A stretch of DNA of 64,000 nucleotides, from assembly GCA_028715605.1 (NCBI GenBank), contig JAQURM010000002.1, forward strand, positions 62,001-126,000, read 5' to 3'. Position numbers and translations under genes: made by a program. The notes under the pieces are model-generated. The model was not told the DNA's origin. It searched no databases and saw only the letters and a list, made by a program, of their open reading frames with translations. Positions within the stretch are counted from its first letter, which is position 1. The number at the start of each line of letters is the position of its first letter. Positions 54,769 to 61,677 of this stretch are shown here, in pieces. Source of the DNA: Desulfovibrionales bacterium. Lineage in GTDB: Bacteria; Desulfobacterota; QYQD01.

Positions 54769-57063
54769 ATGGTTGCGAATCCTGAGGCGGGTAGCGCGGT
54801 TATAACCAGCAATAAGGTTGTGGTTCGATTTTTAGACGGCCGCATGATCAAGGGCCGGTGCCTGTCCTTTAATCAACAGAATCCGGTTGTAAAGGTCGAG
54901 TCCATAGACCGGTCGAGCTCCTGTGACATCAAATGGGATGACATTAAGGCCGTATTTTTCGTGAGGGAATTTGAGGGCCTGGCCCGACCCGCAGATGACT
55001 CAGTTCAGCTTCAGACCTCGCCTGTTTCGTCGGTGGGGCGCCATGTGCAGGTAGAATTTGTGGATGGTGAGGTCATTCAGGGATATGCGGAGGCGCTGAA
55101 AACCGGCCTGAGGGGATTTTTTATTTCGCCACTCAATCGGCGGGACAACAACCTGCGGATCTTCGTCCCTAAAACCGCGGTAAAGAGTGTGCGTGTAGCC
55201 CCTAAGCTGGGCGAGATCATGGTGAAGGAAGGGATGCTGCGCCAGGAGGAACTGGCGAAAGCGCTGGAAAAACAACAAGAAGATCGGGAGATAAAGCTTG
55301 GCGGGGTTCTTGTCCAGGAGGGTGTGACCTCTACAGAGGAGGTGGAACGGGCTCTCAAGGTACAAAAGACGGTAGTCGGACAAAAGATCGGCGAGATACT
55401 CGTCCAGGCCGGAATCCTGACCCGGGAAGACTTGGAGAGGGCCTTGTCGGCTCAAAAGGAAAACCGGAGCAAAAAACTGGGCCAGATTCTATTGGAGATG
55501 GATCTGGCTACACCGGAATCCCTGGCCCTGGCCCTGGCCCTTAAGTACCGGTTACCTTATGTTGACGTTTCGACCTATCCCGTTGATCCCGTGGCTGTGG
55601 CCACGGTTAAGGAGGAGTCAGCCAGGAGATTACAGTTTATCCCCATAAATAAGACCAGTGACACGTTAACCATAGCTATCGCTGATCCCATAAATTTTGC
55701 CGCAAAGGATTATATCCAGTCAACAACCGGTCTTAACATTAAGGAGGTGCTTTCTACACCCAACGACATCGAGGAGGCCATAAAGCAGTACTTTGGGGCG
55801 CCTGCCCTGGACGATGAGATACAGCGTCTTTCCGAGGTAGTAGCCGCGGAAAAGGGAGAGACGGACGACAAGATGGCCGACCTCATTCAACAGGTGGAAG
55901 AGGCCTCCATTGTCAAGCTGGTCAATGGGATAATAAGGATGGCTGTGGCCAAGAGAGCCAGTGATATCCATATCAATCCGGAACGGCGATCGACCGTCAT
56001 CAGCTACCGCATCGACGGCATCCTTCGTCAGGAAAAGGCCATAGACGAGTACATCCATCCCATACTTATCTCCCGTATCAAGATCATGGGCAATATGAAC
56101 ATTGCCGAGAGAAGACTCCCGCAGGATGGCCGGGCCCGATTGCGTGTGGGAGAAAAACTGATCGATCTCCGTATATCTTCCATACCCACCATCTGGGGGG
56201 AGAGTATAGTCATCCGTGTCCTGGAAAAAAGCGCATCGGTTATAGGGCTAGAAGACCTGGGTTTTTTCCCTGATGATCTTGGCTTGGTCCGTTCACTTAT
56301 AAGCCGCCCCTATGGCATGCTCCTTATAACCGGCCCGACCGGCAGTGGAAAATCTACTACGGTTTATAGCCTGCTCCAGGAGCCGGTTTTTAAGGGTAAA
56401 AATATCATCACCATTGAAGACCCCGTGGAATATGAACTGCCCAACGTGAATCAGATCCAGGTCAAGCCCCATATTAATCTCACCTTTGCCAAGGCCTTGC
56501 GGCAGATTTTAAGGCACGACCCGGATGTGATTATGGTGGGCGAGATCCGGGATGCGGAGACGGCGCGCATTGCCATTCAGGCGGCTTTAACCGGTCATCT
56601 CCTCATCAGCACCCTGCATACCAATAACGCCCCGGAGACCCTGAGCCGGCTGATGGACATGGGTATCGAGCCTTACCTGCTTTCTTCGACCGTGCTGGGC
56701 GTAATCAGCCAGAGATTAGCGAGAACGATCTGCAAGTCGCCCGAGTGCCGGCAGGTAGATACAAAGGCGCCGGAATCTTTGGCCGCCGCCGGTCTCGCGC
56801 CTGAAAAATACCAGGGGCATACTTTTTACAAAGGGAAAGGCTGTAAGGACTGCACAGACGGTTATAAGGGGCGGACCATTATTTATGAATTTATGCGTAT
56901 AAATGAGCCTATCAAAAGGGCTATCGTAGAGAAGGTATCAACAGAGGAGATACGCGCCCTGGCCAGGGCAAACGGCATGCGCACCATGGCCGAGACGGCG
57001 CTCCTCAAGGCCAAAGAAGGAATTACCACCGTGGAGGAGGTATTTAACAACCTGATAGGGTAG
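54769..57063 (+). CDS. Type IV pilus/type II secretion-type ATPase (PilB/GspE family) with extended N-terminus
   Basis: A 764-residue hexameric ATPase. Two N-terminal beta-domains (about 12-60 and 80-130; VVVRFLDGRMIKGRCLSF, VQVEFVDGEVIQGYAEAL) are followed by three tandem LGEILVQAGILTREDLERAL-type helical units (about 145-255). A GspE-N-like region follows (about 255-360). The motor has Walker A GPTGSGKST, Walker B DPDVIMVGEIRD and a His-containing HLLISTLHTN. A tetracysteine zinc motif (CKSPEC and CKDCTDGY) follows. Start 54769 has AGGAGAGG upstream; ATG 54754 is the alternative. No pilin or secretin genes adjoin it. Confidence 0.9.
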   Translation: MVANPEAGSAVITSNKVVVRFLDGRMIKGRCLSFNQQNPVVKVESIDRSSSCDIKWDDIKAVFFVREFEGLARPADDSVQLQTSPVSSVGRHVQVEFVDGEVIQGYAEALKTGLRGFFISPLNRRDNNLRIFVPKTAVKSVRVAPKLGEIMVKEGMLRQEELAKALEKQQEDREIKLGGVLVQEGVTSTEEVERALKVQKTVVGQKIGEILVQAGILTREDLERALSAQKENRSKKLGQILLEMDLATPESLALALALKYRLPYVDVSTYPVDPVAVATVKEESARRLQFIPINKTSDTLTIAIADPINFAAKDYIQSTTGLNIKEVLSTPNDIEEAIKQYFGAPALDDEIQRLSEVVAAEKGETDDKMADLIQQVEEASIVKLVNGIIRMAVAKRASDIHINPERRSTVISYRIDGILRQEKAIDEYIHPILISRIKIMGNMNIAERRLPQDGRARLRVGEKLIDLRISSIPTIWGESIVIRVLEKSASVIGLEDLGFFPDDLGLVRSLISRPYGMLLITGPTGSGKSTTVYSLLQEPVFKGKNIITIEDPVEYELPNVNQIQVKPHINLTFAKALRQILRHDPDVIMVGEIRDAETARIAIQAALTGHLLISTLHTNNAPETLSRLMDMGIEPYLLSSTVLGVISQRLARTICKSPECRQVDTKAPESLAAAGLAPEKYQGHTFYKGKGCKDCTDGYKGRTIIYEFMRINEPIKRAIVEKVSTEEIRALARANGMRTMAETALLKAKEGITTVEEVFNNLIG

Positions 57064-57080
57064 GTAGCCGGCAATGTTTG

Positions 57081-58394
57081 TTAAAATGTACGCCTGGTGG
57101 TAGGAGCATAATCACAATCGGTACGAGAGGACCCGTGAAAATGGCAGTTGCTGCATGTCATGGTAGGCGGACATCCGCCACCGGAGCTATGGCAGCCGCC
57201 GCATGACACTTGAGTGTACGCTCTGTCTGTGTCGGAATTATGATGAATGTATTCAAACACAGGCCCCCTGGTTGTGCTGCAAGGACTGGTGTCTTCTTGA
57301 TGGCATCTGGCGCACAGATATTTCCAGTTCGTTGTTGAAAAGGCAGAAATAGTTGCGTCCAGTGTTCCACCGTTCGCCTCTTTTCTTATCAGAAAGGCAT
57401 TAGGCGACCCATGAGGTTCGTGGCAGTCGGTGCAGGAGAGGACATAACCCATTGTGGTCGAATAGGGCGCATCCACTGTGATTGCTACTTCTGCAAGACC
57501 CTTACCATGTTTTTCGTTGTCCCAATCGATGGTTTTTAAATTGCGTCCCAGATTAGTGCTATATATCGTGTTTGTCGCATTGTGGCAATCAATGCAAAAG
57601 TTGTTGTAATCCGTCAGGTTGGATCCATTGGTGGTAGCAGAACCGTCAGGCTCATAGGTTGTAGTAGAACCAAAGCGATAAGGGGCCTGGTAAGAGGCGG
57701 TATAGTCGCTCATCTTTTCTCCCCCCCCATCTCCCCACAATCCCCAGGTTGCAAGCGTCGCATGCTGGCTTGGCCGGGAGACAGGATATCCCCTTGTGCC
57801 GGAACTCTTGGCAGCGCCGCTTGAGTTTGCAGGGTCTCCCTGGACCGCGTGGGGGTTATGACAGGCGCAGCAGGGATTGGAATCGACAGTATAACCCCAC
57901 CTGCCGGTCGTGAAGGTCTTTATGTCTCCCAGGTTGTGTGATGAAATACTGGGCGGGTTGGAGAATGCCTCCAGGATGTCATTCAGGGTATCGGCAGTCC
58001 AGCCGCCGGCACGAAAACTATAACTCCGGTTTATTATTGCGGTTACCGCCACGGTGGTAGTGTTGTCATGGCATTTAAAACAGAAGTTATCGCTCTGGCT
58101 GGTGTGATTGGTATAAAATAAGGTAATTTTTGAGGGTGAACCGCCGGTTGGAGCTGGTTCATTCCCCTCAATACTGGCATGCATTTCATGGCAGTGGCCG
58201 CAATTACCCTTTGTGTACCCGGACGTGCTGCTCCGGCTTACGCCATAAGTGGTATTTCCGTGGGCTGAGTCCAGATAGGCGCCGGCCCCCAACGGGCTTG
58301 CGGACAGGGTAATGAAGAGAAATGTTGCAAGGCGAACAGCACATTTTCTTATCGTATGCCTGGGCCACATATAGTTAATATATCGGCATAACAT
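57081..58394 (-). CDS. Octaheme c-type cytochrome, exported
   Basis: A 437-residue protein with eight CxxCH heme sites: CGHCH (65), CFKCH (105), CACH-type CCACH (175), CIDCH (267), CTDCH (321), CARCH (361), CGGCH (398) and CSNCH (414). An N-terminal signal peptide (helix about 20-35, ending near GAGA) precedes YLDSAHGN, a start seen in Geobacter-type multiheme cytochromes. Probably periplasmic or extracellular electron transfer; no redox partner is encoded alongside. Start could be Met9 (58370). It converges with the PilB/GspE-like gene, 17 bases apart. Confidence 0.92.
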   Translation of the reverse strand: MLCRYINYMWPRHTIRKCAVRLATFLFITLSASPLGAGAYLDSAHGNTTYGVSRSSTSGYTKGNCGHCHEMHASIEGNEPAPTGGSPSKITLFYTNHTSQSDNFCFKCHDNTTTVAVTAIINRSYSFRAGGWTADTLNDILEAFSNPPSISSHNLGDIKTFTTGRWGYTVDSNPCCACHNPHAVQGDPANSSGAAKSSGTRGYPVSRPSQHATLATWGLWGDGGGEKMSDYTASYQAPYRFGSTTTYEPDGSATTNGSNLTDYNNFCIDCHNATNTIYSTNLGRNLKTIDWDNEKHGKGLAEVAITVDAPYSTTMGYVLSCTDCHEPHGSPNAFLIRKEANGGTLDATISAFSTTNWKYLCARCHQEDTSPCSTTRGPVFEYIHHNSDTDRAYTQVSCGGCHSSGGGCPPTMTCSNCHFHGSSRTDCDYAPTTRRTF

Positions 58395-58567
58395 GGCTAT
58401 ATCTTTAATTAAATTACATCCGAAAACTCGGAAAATTCCGGCCCTACTTTAAGCGCTCAACAGTCAACATGAAGCCGGTTCACCGTTCAGTGTTGACTGT
58501 TTACCGAAAAAATGTCGGACAATGATTAACGGTTAACGGATAACGAACATGCCGATCGCTGAAAGCT

Positions 58568-58617
58568 TGAACATGCATAGCGAGCGCATTCCCCGCAGCT
58601 TGCTGCGGAGAGCTTCA
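58568..58617 (+). repeat. Short TGAACATGCATAGCGAGCG repeat
   Basis: TGAACATGCATAGCGAGCGC followed by one hairpin CCCCGCAGCTTGCTGCGGAG and AGCTTCA; the middle of the full-length element is missing. Confidence 0.75.
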
Positions 58618-58688
58618 ATCCGAAAACGGCAGTTTACGGAAGAACACCAATTCTTCATCGGCCGCCGTCGAGGTCGTTTTTTTCTCTC

Positions 58689-58717
58689 TTGACATAATAG
58701 CGGTCACCAATTATAGA
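58689..58717 (+). promoter_or_regulatory. Sigma-70 promoter for tRNA-Leu
   Basis: TTGACA (58689-58694), exactly 17-base spacer, TATAGA (58712-58717), 15 bases before the mature tRNA. Nearly consensus. Confidence 0.85.
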
Positions 58718-58732
58718 TAGACCCAATAAAGT

Positions 58733-58820
58733 GCCGGAGTGGTGAAACAGGTAGACGCAGGGGACTCAAAATCCCCCGACCCTCGCGGTCATGTCGGTTC
58801 GATTCCGACCTCCGGCACCA
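58733..58820 (+). tRNA. tRNA-Leu (anticodon CAA)
   Basis: 88 bases with encoded CCA and the long variable arm of a class II tRNA. The acceptor GCCGGAG pairs with CTCCGGC. The anticodon stem GGGGA/TCCCC has loop CTCAAAA, giving anticodon CAA. The variable arm includes CGACCCTCGCGGTCA; T arm GTCGG-TTCGATT-CCGAC. It reads TTG codons. Confidence 0.97.
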
Positions 58821-59023
58821 TATAATTTCCCGCATATAGCCTGTGCCATCTTTATTACTGCCGATCCGGACATAACCGTGTTTCCGGCTACACGATCACC
58901 GACCAGAAGACAGAATTTAGAAGTCAGGAGTAAGAAATATTCCGGGTTGAAAAAACGCTACTCGTAACCCGTAACCCGCAACTCAAAAAGCTGAATGCTG
59001 ACTGCTGAGCGCTGATGGCTTCC

Positions 59024-60331
59024 TTACGCCTTCACTACATTTCTTGTCTTGTCGTTGATTTTGATCAGGTTTCGTGTGTCAACCACGAGTCGGGCGTGCC
59101 TCCGGATAAAATCCGGGTCATAGTCGGAATGGTTGGTGGCGATGAGGACGCAGTCGTATTTTTTCAGGTTTTTTTCGGTGAGGGGCACCGATCTCATCCT
59201 GAGGTCATAGCGCCTCATCTTGTGGGTCCTGGGGACATGAGGGTCGTTATAATCCACCTTGGCCCCTTTTTCCCTTAATAGCTCGATAAGCTCCAGGGAA
59301 GGAGATTCCCGGACGTCATCAATATCCTTCTTGTAGGCCAGTCCGAGGACCAGCACCTTTGATCCTTTCAGGCTCTTGCCCCGGCTATTCAAGGCGTCAA
59401 TAAGTTTGTTTATTACATAGGCCGGCATCGATGTGTTGATCTCTCCGGCCAGCTCGATAAATCTCGTGGCCATGCCGTATTCGCGCGCCTTCCAGGTGAG
59501 GTAGAACGGATCAATCGGGATGCAGTGGCCGCCCAGACCCGGCCCGGGATAAAAAGGCATGTAGCCGAAGGGTTTTGTGGATGAGGCGGCAATTACCTCC
59601 CAGACGTCAATTCCCATCCGATCAAAGACCATCTTCATCTCATTAACCATGGCGATATTTACGGAGCGGAAGATATTCTCCATGAGCTTGGTGGCCTCTG
59701 CCGCACGGGTGGAGGAGACGGGCACGGTCTTGACCACGATAGTATCATAGAGGGCGCAGGCCGCCTTGAGGCAGTTTTTGGTGTAGCCGCCGACCACCTT
59801 GGGTATGGTTCCGGTAGAAAAATCCTTGTTGTTGGGGTCTTCTCGCTCCGGAGAAAAGGCCAGTAAGAAATCCTTCCCGGCTTTGAGGCCGGTTTCTTCC
59901 AGGATATGACGCATATTTTCATCTGTGGTACCCGGATAGGTGGTGGACTCCAGGACGATGAGTTGCCCCTTACGCAGGTTGTCCCGGATGGCCCGGGTAG
60001 TGTTGAAGACGTAAGAGAGATCCGGTTCCCTATTCCTGTTCAGCGGCGTGGGCACGCAGATGAGGATACAATCCATCCCTTTCAGTCCGGAAAAATTGGC
60101 AGTGCAGCTAAAACGCCCCGTGGATAGGGCCTCCCTGACCTTGTCGGCAGAAATGTGTTTGATATAAGACATCCCCGCTTCAAGGGCCTTGATCTTTTTT
60201 GTGTCTATGTCAAATCCGGTGACCGGAAACCCGGCCCTCACAAATTCCAGTACCAGGGGAAGGCCCACATAGCCAAGGCCGATGATTCCGACTTGGGCCT
60301 GCCGTTTTTTGATGCGATCTAATAGGGTCAT
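59024..60331 (-). CDS. Nucleotide-sugar 6-dehydrogenase (UDP-N-acetylglucosamine type, WbpA-like)
   Basis: An NAD-dependent four-electron dehydrogenase of the UDP-glucose/GDP-mannose family, 435 residues. The Rossmann motif GIIGLGYVGLPL lies at about 15-26. VLESTTYPGTT, AFSPEREDP and the catalytic cysteine in GLGGHCIPIDPFYLTWKA are closest to WbpA-type UDP-GlcNAc dehydrogenases. The C-terminal UDP-binding domain is complete. It provides a uronic-acid sugar nucleotide for surface polysaccharide. It lies 4 bases after the epimerase gene. Substrate (GlcNAc or GalNAc) is not certain because the neighbour is a C4-epimerase. Confidence 0.9.
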   Translation of the reverse strand: MTLLDRIKKRQAQVGIIGLGYVGLPLVLEFVRAGFPVTGFDIDTKKIKALEAGMSYIKHISADKVREALSTGRFSCTANFSGLKGMDCILICVPTPLNRNREPDLSYVFNTTRAIRDNLRKGQLIVLESTTYPGTTDENMRHILEETGLKAGKDFLLAFSPEREDPNNKDFSTGTIPKVVGGYTKNCLKAACALYDTIVVKTVPVSSTRAAEATKLMENIFRSVNIAMVNEMKMVFDRMGIDVWEVIAASSTKPFGYMPFYPGPGLGGHCIPIDPFYLTWKAREYGMATRFIELAGEINTSMPAYVINKLIDALNSRGKSLKGSKVLVLGLAYKKDIDDVRESPSLELIELLREKGAKVDYNDPHVPRTHKMRRYDLRMRSVPLTEKNLKKYDCVLIATNHSDYDPDFIRRHARLVVDTRNLIKINDKTRNVVKA

Positions 60332-60335
60332 GACC

Positions 60336-61388
60336 TCATTTACCTCGTTTTTTTGTTTTCTTTGTCAGTTTATCGACATACCACGCTACGGTCTCTTCCA
60401 TTCCCTGTTTCACATCATGCGTTGGCTTGTAGCCCAGGAGGCCCCGGGCCTTTTCAATGTCCGCTTGGGAATGCCTCACGTCTCCAGGCCGAAACGGCCC
60501 GTATTCGGCCTCAATCTTTGCAATAGCAGGGTAATGCCGGGCCAGAGAGCCGCGTATCATTGTAAAAAGCCCGTTTAATGTTGTCTTCTCGCCAAAGGCG
60601 ACATTAAAAACCTGGTTTAAGGCCGCCGGTTTTTTCGCCAGGGCGGACAAGAGATTGGCTTGGATGACGTTGTCGATATAGCAGAAGTCCCGGCTGGTCT
60701 CACCGTCGCCGTGGATCGTCGGGGCCTTTCCATCCAGCAAGGCGCCGATCCAACAGGGGATTACGGCGGCATAAGCCCCCTTGGGATCCTGCCTTCGGCC
60801 AAAGACATTGAAATATCTCAGCCCGATGCACTCCATTTCGTATGTGCGGGCAAAGACGTCGGCATAGAGTTCGTTTACATATTTGGTGACAGCATAAGGG
60901 GATAAGGGCCGCCCGATCACATCCTCTTTCTTCGGAAGCCCCGGGTGGTCTCCGTAAGTGGAGGAGGAGGCCGCATAGACAAAACGCTTGATTTTGGCGT
61001 CGCGGGCCGCTACCAGCATGTTCACAAAGCCGTCGATATTTGACTGGTTGGTGGTGACAGGGTCATCAATGGAGCGGGGCACGCTGCCGAGGGCGGCCTG
61101 GTGGAGCACATAGTCAACATCGGCGCAGGCCTTCCGGCAGTCGTCCAAATTTCGTATATCCCCTCCGATGAAGGTGAACCGGCTCCAGACCCCGTCGCCC
61201 GCTGTATTTTTTACATCCTCCAGGTTATGGAGATAGCCGGTGGAGAAGTTGTCCAGCCCGATGACGTTCTGCCCCAGATTAAGCAGTTCCTCCAGGAGGC
61301 CCGACCCGATGAATCCGGCCACACCGGTGACCAGCCACCTCCTGGGTGATTTTCTTAGTTGCGCCTTGATGTTAGCAATCTTCGACAT
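60336..61388 (-). CDS. UDP-N-acetylglucosamine 4-epimerase (WbpP/TviC-like SDR)
   Basis: An extended short-chain dehydrogenase of 350 residues. NAD motif [16 protein letters not shown], substrate-region [28 protein letters not shown] and the Ser-Tyr-Lys triad ([28 protein letters not shown]) are strikingly like Wbp[21 protein letters not shown] is also shared. WbpP interconverts UDP-GlcNAc and UDP-GalNAc. With the dehydrogenase just downstream it would feed an O-antigen or capsule pathway making N-acetylhexosaminuronic acid. Upstream gap 61389-61677 holds repeats only. Confidence 0.92.
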   Translation of the reverse strand: MSKIANIKAQLRKSPRRWLVTGVAGFIGSGLLEELLNLGQNVIGLDNFSTGYLHNLEDVKNTAGDGVWSRFTFIGGDIRNLDDCRKACADVDYVLHQAALGSVPRSIDDPVTTNQSNIDGFVNMLVAARDAKIKRFVYAASSSTYGDHPGLPKKEDVIGRPLSPYAVTKYVNELYADVFARTYEMECIGLRYFNVFGRRQDPKGAYAAVIPCWIGALLDGKAPTIHGDGETSRDFCYIDNVIQANLLSALAKKPAALNQVFNVAFGEKTTLNGLFTMIRGSLARHYPAIAKIEAEYGPFRPGDVRHSQADIEKARGLLGYKPTHDVKQGMEETVAWYVDKLTKKTKKRGK

Positions 61389-61469
61389 TTTTTAATACAC
61401 TCTTCGGCCGATTCGGTGTCAGTCTTTATTATTACGTCTCCAAATAAATTGCAAGGACTCTTCTGATTA

Positions 61470-61625
61470 GTGGTCATCCGGAAACTGCCGTTTCGGAATT
61501 CACGCTTTCAGCGATCGGCTTTCAGCCATCAGCATATTTGTTATCCGTTATCCGACATTTTCTTTTGGTAAACGGTCAACAGTAAACGGTGAACCGGCTT
61601 CATGCTGATAGCTGAGTGCTTACCG
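61470..61625. repeat. GGAAACTGCCGTTTCGG and short GCTGA/CAGC composite repeat
   Basis: CATCCGGAAACTGCCGTTTC is followed by CTTTCAGCGATCGGCTTTCAG. Then ACGGTCAACAGTAAACGGTG and GAACCGGCTTCATGCTGATA follow. Composite of the elements at 14571, 16621 and 58470. Confidence 0.6.
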
Positions 61626-61677
61626 CTCCAGCGGGAACCCCTGGGTCTTCGCATGGAGACTGAATAGCGTCCATTTC

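Larger units (their letters stand above)
58395..58732. other. 338-base gap: repeats and tRNA promoter
   Basis: Contains a GTCAACATGAAGCCGGTTCA/TGAACCGGCTTCATG-related stretch shared with 61560-61605, AGTTAACGGT-type short repeats, and a short copy of the dispersed repeat (58568-58617). CCGAAAACGGCAGTTTACGG and the tRNA-Leu promoter follow. No gene is seen. Confidence 0.6.
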
